From positions 3,645,001 to 3,709,000 of the forward strand of contig NZ_CP136336.1 of NCBI RefSeq assembly GCF_032681285.1: a stretch of 64,000 bases of DNA, in the 5' to 3' direction. A program made the position numbers and the translations under genes. This stretch comes from Piscinibacter gummiphilus. Its GTDB lineage: Bacteria > Pseudomonadota > Gammaproteobacteria > Burkholderiales > Burkholderiaceae_C. Below are positions 34,152-42,621 of this stretch, piece after piece. Below the pieces are notes generated by a model. It had not been told where the DNA came from, made no database searches, and saw only the letters and a list, made by a program, of their open reading frames with translations. Numbering within the stretch: the stretch's first letter is position 1; each line of letters opens with the position of its first letter.

Positions 34152-36653
34152 GTGACCTCCACCGCCTTCCCCCTGCTGCGCCACGTCTCGTGGCCGGCCT
34201 GGCGCCACCAGCCGCTGCGCACGCTCACCGCCCTGCTCGCCATCGTGCTCGGCGTGGCGCTGGCGTTTTCGGTGCAGCTCATCAACCAGTCGGCACTGGC
34301 CGAGTTCGGCGCCGCGGTGCGATCGGTCAACGGGCAGCCCGACTTCGAGCTGCGTGCACAACGCGAAGGCTTCGACGAAGCGCTCTACGAGCGCGTGGCG
34401 CGGCACCCGCAGGTACAAGTGGCCAGCCCCGTGATCGAGCTCGACGTGCAGGCGCAGCTGCCCTTCGGCGAGCGGGTGGCGTTGAAGCTGCTCGGGCTCG
34501 ACGCACTCTCGGCCGCGCCCGTCGCCCCCACGCTGATGCCACGCGTCAACGACGATGCCGAGCGGCTCGCCTTGCTGTCGGCCGACGCTGTGTTCCTCAA
34601 CGACGCTGCACGGCAGCGCCTGGGCGATGCGCCGCTGCAACTGAAAACCGCCGACGGCTGGGCCAGGGTGAAGGTGCAAGGCCGCATCGCCGCCGGAGGA
34701 CCGCCACTCGCCGTGATGGACATCGCCGCCGTGCAGACCCGCTTCGGCTGGCTCGGCCGCCTGAGCCGCCTCGACGTGCGCCTGCAACCGGGCGCCGACC
34801 GTGCGGCGGTGCTGCGCGCGCTTGCGCTGCCCGAAGGCGTGCGCGCGGCTTCACCCGACGAGTCGGCGGAGCGCGCCTCGAACATGTCGCGCGCGTACCG
34901 CGTGAACCTCACGGTGCTCGCGCTGGTGGCGCTCTTCACCGGCGCCTTCCTGGTGTTCTCGATCCTCTCGCTCTCGGTGGCGCAGCGGCAGCCGCAGTTC
35001 GCGCTGCTGGGCGTGCTCGGCCTCTCGGCCGGCGAGCGGCTGCGACTGGTGCTCTTCGAGGCACTGCTGCTGGGCGTCGTCGGCAGCGCCATCGGCCTGC
35101 TGCTGGGCACCGGCCTCGCGGCACTCGCGCTGCGCCTGCTGGCGGGTGACCTCGGCGGCGGCTACTTCCCTGGCGTGGCGCCGCGATTGCAGTTCAGCCT
35201 CTGGGCGGCCAGCCTCTACGGCACGCTGGGCGTGGTGGCGGCCGTGGTGGGCGCGTGGGTGCCGGCACGCGCTGCGCAGCAGATGGCGCCGGCCCAGGCC
35301 CTCAAGGGCCTCAGCACTGCGCATGGCCCGCCAGGCTTCGTGTGGTTCGGCCCCGCGATGCTGCTGGCCGCGGGCGTGCTCGCGTCACTGCCTCCGGTGG
35401 CCGAGCTGCCGATCCCGGCGTACGCGGCCGTGGCCTGCCTGCTGCTGGGTGGCATCGCCTGCGTGCCGGCGGGCGTGGGGCTGCTGCTGAAGGCACTGCC
35501 GCCGCCACGCCATGCGCTCGCGCTGCTGGCCGTCGAGCGCGCCCGGCACGAGCGGCACACCGCCACCATCGCAGTCGCGGGTGTCGTCGCGAGCCTGAGC
35601 CTCGCGGTGGCACTCACGGTGATGGTCACGAGCTTTCGCGATTCGATGGTCGACTGGCTCGACCAGGTGCTGCCCGCTGATCTCTACGTGCGCGTGCCCT
35701 CGGGCGACAGCGCGCGCCTGCCGCCTAGGCTGGTGGAAGAAGCACCAAAGCTTTCGGGCGTGCGCCGGGTGATCACGCAGCGCGCGGCCACGGTGCAGCT
35801 CGCGCCCGAGCGCCCGCCCGTCGCGCTGATGGCGCGCGACATGGCCGATGCCGCGCAGTCGCTCCCGCTCGTCGGCCCGCTGCAGCCGCTGCCGCCCGGC
35901 GCGACGGCGGCTTACGTGAGCGAGGGCATGGCCCGCCTCTACGACCTGCGGCCCGGCCAGCGCACCACGCTGCCGCTGCCCGATGGCCGCCGCATCGAGG
36001 TCTTCGTGCGCGGCGTGTGGCGCGACTATGCCCACCAGCACGGCGCCGTGGTTCTGCACGGCGACGACTACCGCCGCCTGAGCGGCGACACCCGCATCAC
36101 CGACCTCGCGCTCGGCCTGCAGGCCGGCACCGACGTCACCGCCCTGCAGCAGTCGCTGCGCACCTTGGCTGGCGCCGACGCCGAGTCATTGCAGTTCGCC
36201 ACGGCCGGCGAGCTGCGCGCGGTGTCGCTGCGCATCTTCGACCGCAGCTTCGCCGTCACCTACTGGCTGCAGGCCGTGGCCATCGGCATCGGGCTCTTCG
36301 GCATCGCGGCGAGCTTCTCGGCGCAGGTGTTGGCGCGCCGCAAGGAATTCGGCCTTCTCGCGCACCTGGGCTTCACGCGCCGGCAGGTGCTCGCCATCGT
36401 GGCCAGCGAAGGTGCGGTGTGGACCTGCGCCGGCGCCCTGCTCGGCCTCGTGCTCGGCCTCGCGGTGAGCGTGGTGCTGGTGAAGGTCGTCAACCCGCAG
36501 AGCTTCCACTGGACGATGGAGATGGCCCTGCCCGCCGGGCGGCTCGCGCTGCTGTGCGCCGCGGTGGTGGCCGCCGGCACGCTCACCGCGTGGCTGGCGG
36601 CGCGCCGTGCGGCGTCCCGGCAGATGGCGCTGGCGGTGAAGGAAGACTGGTGA
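34152..36653 (+). CDS. FtsX-type ABC permease, fused two-module form
   Basis: An 833-residue permease with a GTG start. TM1 (LLAIVLGVALAFSVQLINQS) is followed by a large periplasmic domain (about 45-250). The first FtsX domain has three helices (VALFTGAFLVFSILSLSVAQ onward), and a central repeat of the whole arrangement includes a second periplasmic domain (about 505-690). The second FtsX domain starts at VTYWLQAVAIGIGLFGIAAS. It thus combines two half permeases, like YbbP. It works with the ATPase at 32612-33265. The stop is 10 bases from the convergent xylanase stop. The lipocalin-like AttH gene that often follows such permeases is not here. Confidence 0.9.
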   Translation: MTSTAFPLLRHVSWPAWRHQPLRTLTALLAIVLGVALAFSVQLINQSALAEFGAAVRSVNGQPDFELRAQREGFDEALYERVARHPQVQVASPVIELDVQAQLPFGERVALKLLGLDALSAAPVAPTLMPRVNDDAERLALLSADAVFLNDAARQRLGDAPLQLKTADGWARVKVQGRIAAGGPPLAVMDIAAVQTRFGWLGRLSRLDVRLQPGADRAAVLRALALPEGVRAASPDESAERASNMSRAYRVNLTVLALVALFTGAFLVFSILSLSVAQRQPQFALLGVLGLSAGERLRLVLFEALLLGVVGSAIGLLLGTGLAALALRLLAGDLGGGYFPGVAPRLQFSLWAASLYGTLGVVAAVVGAWVPARAAQQMAPAQALKGLSTAHGPPGFVWFGPAMLLAAGVLASLPPVAELPIPAYAAVACLLLGGIACVPAGVGLLLKALPPPRHALALLAVERARHERHTATIAVAGVVASLSLAVALTVMVTSFRDSMVDWLDQVLPADLYVRVPSGDSARLPPRLVEEAPKLSGVRRVITQRAATVQLAPERPPVALMARDMADAAQSLPLVGPLQPLPPGATAAYVSEGMARLYDLRPGQRTTLPLPDGRRIEVFVRGVWRDYAHQHGAVVLHGDDYRRLSGDTRITDLALGLQAGTDVTALQQSLRTLAGADAESLQFATAGELRAVSLRIFDRSFAVTYWLQAVAIGIGLFGIAASFSAQVLARRKEFGLLAHLGFTRRQVLAIVASEGAVWTCAGALLGLVLGLAVSVVLVKVVNPQSFHWTMEMALPAGRLALLCAAVVAAGTLTAWLAARRAASRQMALAVKEDW

Positions 36654-36663
36654 TGCCGGCCCC

Positions 36664-39453
36664 TCACCTGCACCGCACGCCCGGCGGCAGCAGCCGGGTG
36701 ATCGCGGACACGTCACGCATCTCGACGACCCCGTCCTGGTCGAAGTCGGCGTTGCGCACGTAGCCGGCCTCACCCGCGCGCTTCCAGAGCGACGCCGTCG
36801 CGGCCGACACATCCGCGCAGGTGAGCTGGCCGTCACCGTCCACATCGCCCGGCACATACGGCTCTATGTCGTAGGCGTACAGCTTCACGCCCGACCCTTC
36901 CTCGGGGCCGCCCGCCAATGCGGCGACGAAGCCGCCGAGGGAGCCTTGCCGCTGGCTGATGGCGTTGTTGGCGTCGCGGTTCGGCGTGACGCCGTCCGCC
37001 ACTTCCCTGAGCACATGATGCTGGCCGCCTCGGCTGGTGTACTGGAACATCTTCAACTCGCCGGTGCGCGAGTCGATGGGCGTGTTGAACCACACCGCCT
37101 GGTCCAGCACGCGGTCGGCGATCTGCGAACCCTCCTGGCCGTTCGTCTGCCGGGTGATCAGCGAATGCTGGCCACCCACCACCGTGCCGCTCGCGCCATT
37201 GCCGCGGAACATGACGTGCGGGTAGACGTTGCTGCCGTGGATGAAGCTTTGCAGCGTGCGCCCTTCCGCGGCGGAGTACGGTCCTGCCGCGGGGCTCTTG
37301 GACTCCTCGACGATGAACTTGTGGTTGTCCTGCGCCAGTGCCGGCTCGCTCGCCGGGGCGTTCGAATTGCGCAAGGGCAGGAGCGTGTCGCCGCGCAGCA
37401 CGACCGGCGTGCGCGACAGCGACTCAGGTGAGGTCGTCGACGCGGGTTTGCTCCGGTTGGTGAGCACGTGGGTGCGAAGCTCGCCACCGTCGGCCAGCAG
37501 CGTCGACGCAGACGCGACCATGTACGTGCGGCCTGGCTCGAAGCGCTTCATGAGCCGCCACGCTTTCTCGGTCGAGGCGTCCTTCGCGAACCGGAGGCCC
37601 GCCGGCGCTGAGATGCGGTCTTGCGGCGAGAGCACGAGCGTCTCGCGGCCATGCTTCGGCACGACCTTCATGTCGCTCGCGCCGGAAGCGCGCGCCATGC
37701 CGTCGGCCGCGTAGTAGGTCTTGTACTGCCTGAACTTCGTGTGCCCATCGCTGAAGCGCACCTCGGCATACGACAGCGGCGCGGCCAGCGAGTTGGGCGC
37801 ATCCATCCACGAGACCGTCATGTGCCCGAACGACAGCACGAAGGTCGCGGTGTTGTCCACACCGACCTCGCGGTACTTGGGCGCGGGCGCAGGGCCCCTC
37901 GCCGTCACCGTCACGTGGCAGGGCTTGCCGGGCACCACGGCGCAGTCTGGCGGGTTGTACTTCATGCTCTCGACGGCGAAGCCGGGTGGCAGCGAGACGT
38001 TCTTCTCGGTGAAGGTGACATGCGTCGTGCCGACGGGCACATGGATGTCGAGCGTCGCCCGGGCGCTCTTGCCGCCCCAGGTGCGCAACTTGAAGTGGTC
38101 TCCGCCGTACCGGAAGGTCGCCTGCACACCTTGCGCCGGCAGGCCAGCGGCGAGCAGGTACTGCTCGGGGCTCACGGTGGCCCAGTACGCTTCCTTGGGC
38201 TGGCCGACGGCCGACCACGGGTAGCCGTTGGTGTGATAGCCGGGGTCGGTCATGCCCCACCAGGTGACGCGGTGCACGCCACCCTTGTACTGCGGGTTCT
38301 CGCCGCCCGGGCCGGCGGCGTATTGCTTGAGCAGGCTGAAGAGCTTCGCGTACTGGATGCCCTGCTCGAGGAACAGCGCGTCCATCTCCGGGCCGTTCTG
38401 GATGCGCAGCGCCTTGTCGAGGCCCAGCGTGGGCGCGAGGTCGAGTTCGGTGAGGTCGACGTTCACGCCGATCTCGAGGTAGGTCTTGAGGGTCCGCTCG
38501 AAGGCGTCGAGGTTGAGCCGCATGTCCCAGTGCCCCTGCGTGCCGATCACGTCGACCAGCGGCCGTGGCCTTCCCTTCGCATCGAGCAGGATGCGGCCGC
38601 GGCCGGCGGCCGACTCGGCGGCGTAGCGCTCGTTGAACTCCTTCACCATCGCCGCGATCGCATGGGCCTTGGCGGGCCGCTCGTCGTCGTTGAAGTCGTT
38701 GTAGTTGAGCAGCGCCGTGGTGTTCTGGCGGGCATGGAAGAACGCGTCGTACATGTAGTCCCAGCTCTTGCCGCCCTTGGCGTAGGCCTGGGCCCACCGC
38801 GACGGCCGCTCCTCCGGGTTGTAGCCGGTGCGCAGCGCGTTGCGCCAGTCGGCGGGGTTCTCGGGGTTGTCCTTGAACGCTTCGTTGACCACGTCCCAGG
38901 CGTAGGTCTTCTGGGGAGCGCGATCGAAATGCCCGGCCACGGTGCGGATGTAGAACTCCAGGCTCGACTTCGCCATGGCGTTGTCCCACGGGGTTTCCCA
39001 GCCTCCGTTGGGCGTCAGCACGTTGGCGGCGGGCCACTGAGACGACTGGTTGTGCCACAGCAGCGTGTGCCCGGTGACCTTCACGTCGCGCGCATTGGCC
39101 GCGGCGATGTCCACGTTGATGCCGGTCGTGAAGTTGGTCAGGAAGTTGGGGGCCGGGCCATTGATGCCGCCATTCCAGAAGTCGGGCTTCATCGCGTTGC
39201 TCGGCGTCACTGCGTTGAAGTGCTTCACGGTCATGGCCGCGACCGAGTCTTCGCCGGGCACGACGGTCGGCGCGAAGTTGGGCGCGCTGAGGTTGGTGCT
39301 GCCGATCAGGAAGTGGTACTTGTAGACGTCTTTCAGCGCCGGCCACTGCGCAGGGTTCGTGGGCCTGTCGGACGCAGCGAGGGCGTTGGCTGCGATCGTC
39401 AATGCCGCAGGCAAGGCGACGAGGCCCTTGAGGATCAGACTGCTGGATTTCAT
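36664..39453 (-). CDS. Secreted GH10 endo-beta-1,4-xylanase with unassigned middle region and dockerin-like C-terminus
   Basis: 929 residues. Signal peptide at 1-27 (SSSLILKGLVALPAALTIAA). The GH10 catalytic domain spans about 30-430, with acid/base Glu191 in WDVVNEAF and nucleophile Glu336 in VDLTELDL; the substrate residues SNAMKPDF, LLWHNQ and TWWGMTD are also there. Residues about 440-865 match no domain I recognise and may be beta-rich binding modules. The last 64 residues hold two calcium loops, DVDGDGQLTCAD and DFDQDGVVEMRD, spaced as in type I dockerins. The start at 39453 has AAAGGA five bases upstream. It is last in the sugar-acid TRAP operon. Confidence 0.92.
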   Translation of the reverse strand: MKSSSLILKGLVALPAALTIAANALAASDRPTNPAQWPALKDVYKYHFLIGSTNLSAPNFAPTVVPGEDSVAAMTVKHFNAVTPSNAMKPDFWNGGINGPAPNFLTNFTTGINVDIAAANARDVKVTGHTLLWHNQSSQWPAANVLTPNGGWETPWDNAMAKSSLEFYIRTVAGHFDRAPQKTYAWDVVNEAFKDNPENPADWRNALRTGYNPEERPSRWAQAYAKGGKSWDYMYDAFFHARQNTTALLNYNDFNDDERPAKAHAIAAMVKEFNERYAAESAAGRGRILLDAKGRPRPLVDVIGTQGHWDMRLNLDAFERTLKTYLEIGVNVDLTELDLAPTLGLDKALRIQNGPEMDALFLEQGIQYAKLFSLLKQYAAGPGGENPQYKGGVHRVTWWGMTDPGYHTNGYPWSAVGQPKEAYWATVSPEQYLLAAGLPAQGVQATFRYGGDHFKLRTWGGKSARATLDIHVPVGTTHVTFTEKNVSLPPGFAVESMKYNPPDCAVVPGKPCHVTVTARGPAPAPKYREVGVDNTATFVLSFGHMTVSWMDAPNSLAAPLSYAEVRFSDGHTKFRQYKTYYAADGMARASGASDMKVVPKHGRETLVLSPQDRISAPAGLRFAKDASTEKAWRLMKRFEPGRTYMVASASTLLADGGELRTHVLTNRSKPASTTSPESLSRTPVVLRGDTLLPLRNSNAPASEPALAQDNHKFIVEESKSPAAGPYSAAEGRTLQSFIHGSNVYPHVMFRGNGASGTVVGGQHSLITRQTNGQEGSQIADRVLDQAVWFNTPIDSRTGELKMFQYTSRGGQHHVLREVADGVTPNRDANNAISQRQGSLGGFVAALAGGPEEGSGVKLYAYDIEPYVPGDVDGDGQLTCADVSAATASLWKRAGEAGYVRNADFDQDGVVEMRDVSAITRLLPPGVRCR

Positions 39454-39521
39454 TCCCATCCTTTCAATGAACAGGTGGATCGGGGAGTGCGCGCGTGGAA
39501 GCGCGCGGGGGGAACCGGGCT

Positions 39522-40799
39522 TCAATAGAACCAGCGCAGCGGCACGAGCACCGTCTGCGGGAAGAGCACCATCACGAACATCACCGCGAACTGGGCGGCC
39601 ATGAACGGCAGCACCCCGCGCGTGACTTCATCCATCTTCATGCGGCCGACACCGGCCACCACGTTGAGCACGGTGCCCACCGGCGGAGTGACCAGGCCGA
39701 TGGAGTTGTTGATGATGAAGAGCACGCCGAAGTAGACGGGGTCGATGCCCGCTGCCTTGATCAAGGGCATGAGCACCGGCGTCATGATGAGGATGGTGGG
39801 CGTCATGTCCATCGCCGTGCCCACCAGCATCACGAGCACCATGATCGCGATCAGCAGCAGCGTCTGGTTGTCGAGCAGCGGCCTCAACAGGTCGACCATC
39901 TGCACCGGCAGGTTGGCCACCGTGATGAGCCACGCCGACACCATGGCCGCTGCCACCAGGAACATCACCACCGCCGTGGTGCGGGCCGCCGTGACGAAGA
40001 TGCGCACCAGCGCCGAAAGCGTCAGCTCGCGGTACACCACGGTGGAGACGAAAAGCGCGTAGACGGCCGCGACGACCGCCGCCTCGGTGGGCGTGAACAC
40101 GCCCATGCGCAAGCCCACGAGGATGAACACCGGCAGCAGCAGCGCCCACACCGCCTCGCGTGCCGCGGCCCACACTTCGGCGCGCGTCTTGCGCTCGGGC
40201 AGCACCAGCTTTTCCTTCCGGCCCACCCACCACCACGTGAGCGCCAGGCCCAGGCCGATCATGATGCCGGGCACGATGCCGGCGATGAAGAGCTTGGTGA
40301 TCGACACGTTGGCCGCGACGCCGAAGATGACGAAGCCGATGCTCGGCGGAATGATCGGGCCGATGACGCCCGACGCCGCGATCAGCCCGCCCGACACTTC
40401 CCTCTTGTGCCCGGCCTTGATCATCATCGGCAGCAGCAGCGCCGCCAGCGCCGCCGCGTCGGCCACGGCCGAGCCCGACAAGGCCGACAGCAGGCAGGCC
40501 GCGAGGATCGTCACGTAACCCAGCCCGCCCTTCACATGCCCCACGAGCGCGAGCGCGAAGTTGACGATGCGCTGCGACAGGCCGCCGGCATTCATGATCT
40601 CGCCGGCCAACATGAAGAAGGGCACCGCCAGCAGCGGGAAGCTGTCGGCGCCGTTGATGAAGTTCTGGGCCAGGATCTGCGCGTCGAATAAGTCCAGGTG
40701 CCACATCAGCGCCACGCCGCTCGCGAGCAGCGCGTAGGCGATGGGAATGCCCAGCGCCATCGCGCCAACAAGGCTGCCGAGGAAGATGAAGACGGTCAT
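39522..40799 (-). CDS. TRAP transporter large membrane subunit (DctM)
   Basis: A 425-residue ion-coupled permease with about 12 helices. It opens with MTVFIFLGSLVGAMALGIPI, and the DctM hallmarks follow: GADSFPLLAVPFFMLAGEIM, LSALSGSAVADAAALAALLL, GVIGPIIPPSIGFVIFG and VTPPVGTVLNVVAGVGRMKM. The start overlaps the DctQ stop. Together with DctQ and the DctP receptor upstream it forms a complete TRAP system, probably for a sugar acid or oligosaccharide acid released from xylan (inference from neighbours). Confidence 0.95.
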   Translation of the reverse strand: MTVFIFLGSLVGAMALGIPIAYALLASGVALMWHLDLFDAQILAQNFINGADSFPLLAVPFFMLAGEIMNAGGLSQRIVNFALALVGHVKGGLGYVTILAACLLSALSGSAVADAAALAALLLPMMIKAGHKREVSGGLIAASGVIGPIIPPSIGFVIFGVAANVSITKLFIAGIVPGIMIGLGLALTWWWVGRKEKLVLPERKTRAEVWAAAREAVWALLLPVFILVGLRMGVFTPTEAAVVAAVYALFVSTVVYRELTLSALVRIFVTAARTTAVVMFLVAAAMVSAWLITVANLPVQMVDLLRPLLDNQTLLLIAIMVLVMLVGTAMDMTPTILIMTPVLMPLIKAAGIDPVYFGVLFIINNSIGLVTPPVGTVLNVVAGVGRMKMDEVTRGVLPFMAAQFAVMFVMVLFPQTVLVPLRWFY

Positions 40800-41389
40800 G
40801 GCCGAGGGCCCTTCGTGTCAACGCCTGGCTGCAGCTCGCTGCGCGCAAGCTCGGCCTGCAGCGCTTCGAGTTCGGCCTGCTCTTCCGATTCCTTGACCAT
40901 CACGAGCTCGCTCTCGCGGAGCTGGCCTGTCAACAGGCGCACCAGCTGCAGGAGCAGCAGCACGCCCGCGCACACCGAGAAGACCACGCCCGAGGCGTAG
41001 AAGATGGACACTGGCATGCCGGTGACGGGCGCCTCCATGTCCATGTTGATGCGCGCCTGCTGCCAGCTCCCCTGGAGGAAGAGCCAGGTCACGTACAGCA
41101 TCAGCACGTGGCCCAGCACCATGCACACCTTCTTGCCGGCCACGGGCAGGCGCGACACCAGCATGTCGGTGCCGAGGTGCCCGCCTTCCTTCAGCGCGGC
41201 CACAGCGCCCAGGAAGCACAGCCACACGAACAGCCAGCGCGCCACCTCCTCGCTGACTGCGATGCCGGAGTTGAAGACATAGCGCAGCACGACGTTGCCG
41301 AACACCAGCACCACCATCACCGCGAGCGCGGCAGCGATCAGCAGATCGATCGCGTGGCAGAAGCGATCGATGGCGGCGTCGATCTTCAC
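40796..41389 (-). CDS. TRAP transporter small membrane subunit (DctQ)
   Basis: A 197-residue inner-membrane protein with four helices (LLIAAALAVMVVLVFGNVVL; EEVARWLFVWLCFLGAVAAL; MVLGHVLMLYVTWLFLQGSW; FYASGVVFSVCAGVLLLLQL). The RYVFNSGIAVSEEVARWLFV stretch is the usual DctQ signature. A charged C-terminal tail of about 40 residues follows. It overlaps FAH-fold and DctM genes by four bases on either side. Confidence 0.93.
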   Translation of the reverse strand: MKIDAAIDRFCHAIDLLIAAALAVMVVLVFGNVVLRYVFNSGIAVSEEVARWLFVWLCFLGAVAALKEGGHLGTDMLVSRLPVAGKKVCMVLGHVLMLYVTWLFLQGSWQQARINMDMEAPVTGMPVSIFYASGVVFSVCAGVLLLLQLVRLLTGQLRESELVMVKESEEQAELEALQAELARSELQPGVDTKGPRP

Positions 41390-42600
41390 AGCCGCGCCCC
41401 TTGCAGCAACCCGCGCTCGGCCAGGTTGCCGATGAGCGCGCGCAAGCCGAAGCGCCAGGGCGGCGCAGCCTCGCAGTGCGTGACCCGGTTCTGCAGGCCG
41501 CCCAGCCAGTGGCTGTGGATGGTGACCACGTCGCCGAGCTTGTGCGTGAAGCCGCCGCCGGGCGTGTCGCGGTCTTCGGTGGGCGCGAAGAGCGTGCCGA
41601 GGAACAGCATGAAGCCGTCGGGGTACTGGTGGCAGGCGATCGTCTGCGCCACCAGGTCGACCGGGTCGCGGCTGATGCTCGCCATGGTGTTGATGCCGCG
41701 CAGCGTGAAGCCGTCGCTACCGCTCACGTGAAGGTGGACGGTCTCGCGGCGCAGCTGCTCGAGGCCGAACCCGTCGTCGAACAGGCGGATGAAAGGGCCG
41801 ATGGCGCACGACGCGTTGTTGTCCTTGGCCTTGCCGAGCAGCAGCGCGCTGCGGCCTTCGATGTCGCGCAGGTTGACGTCGTTTCCGAGCGCGGCGCCCA
41901 CGATGCCGCCCCGGCTGTTGACCGCCAGCACGACCTCGGGCTCGGGGTTGTTCCAGGCCGAGTCGGCTCGGATGCCGATGTCCTGCCCATGGCCCACGGC
42001 CGCGAGCACCGGCGACTTGGTGAAGACCTCGGCATCGGGCCCGATGCCCACTTCGAGGTACTGAGACCACAGCTTCTTCTGCTGCAGCAACTCCTTGAGC
42101 GCCCGCGCCTGCGGCGAGCCGGGGCGGATGTCGGCGAGGCTGGACCCGATCAGCGCCGTGACCTGGCTGCGCAACCCTTGGGCACGGCTCGCGTCGCCAC
42201 CGGCCTGCTCCTCGATCACGCGCTCGATCATGCTCGACGCAAAGGTCACGCCCGCTGCCTTGACCACCTGCAGGTCGCACGGCGCGAGCAGCCAGGGCGC
42301 TGCGTCGTCACGGCCTTCGGGCTTGCTGTTGTCGAGCAGCGCCTCGACGCTGCACAGCAATTCCCCGGCCGCTGAACGCACGGCCTGCGCCGGCTGGTCG
42401 GTCTCGAGCAGCGTGCTCATGGTCGGGAAGTGCCGGCTGAGGTCGAACACCCCCTCGGGGCGCAGCACCACCACGGCCGGGCCGGCCGGCGAGCCTGCGC
42501 GCCACACGCGCGCCACCAGCGTGCCCGCCAGCCCGTCTTGCGGCAGCACGGGGTGCAGGCCATCGGTGCGCACAGGCAGCACCGTCGTCGTTGAAGTCAT
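41386..42600 (-). CDS. FAH-fold 2-keto-3-deoxy-aldonate dehydratase (XylX-like)
   Basis: A 404-residue fumarylacetoacetate-hydrolase-fold enzyme. It resembles 2-keto-3-deoxy-D-xylonate or L-arabonate dehydratases, which form alpha-ketoglutaric semialdehyde in the Weimberg-type pathway. Distinctive stretches are GIGPDAEVFTKSPVLAAVG, NNPEPEVVLAVNSRG (the metal-binding EPE), GNDVNLRDIEGRSALLLGKA and DNNASCAIGPF. It lies between the aldonate dehydratase and TRAP genes, consistent with the next reaction in the series. Which pentose stereoisomer is used cannot be told. Confidence 0.87.
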   Translation of the reverse strand: MTSTTTVLPVRTDGLHPVLPQDGLAGTLVARVWRAGSPAGPAVVVLRPEGVFDLSRHFPTMSTLLETDQPAQAVRSAAGELLCSVEALLDNSKPEGRDDAAPWLLAPCDLQVVKAAGVTFASSMIERVIEEQAGGDASRAQGLRSQVTALIGSSLADIRPGSPQARALKELLQQKKLWSQYLEVGIGPDAEVFTKSPVLAAVGHGQDIGIRADSAWNNPEPEVVLAVNSRGGIVGAALGNDVNLRDIEGRSALLLGKAKDNNASCAIGPFIRLFDDGFGLEQLRRETVHLHVSGSDGFTLRGINTMASISRDPVDLVAQTIACHQYPDGFMLFLGTLFAPTEDRDTPGGGFTHKLGDVVTIHSHWLGGLQNRVTHCEAAPPWRFGLRALIGNLAERGLLQGARL

Positions 42601-42621
42601 TCAGGTTTCCTCGAAGCAGGG

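Noticed and set aside
37621-39528. A 635-residue open frame antisense to the xylanase gene
   Set aside because: High-GC codon structure of the real gene keeps the opposite frame open; the product is Arg/His/Val/Gly-rich with no domain, whereas the xylanase strand has all GH10 motifs and a signal peptide.
39495-40691. A + strand frame of 398 residues across dctM
   Set aside because: His/Arg/Asp-rich sequence typical of an antisense shadow of a membrane protein gene; the TRAP permease on the other strand is unambiguous.
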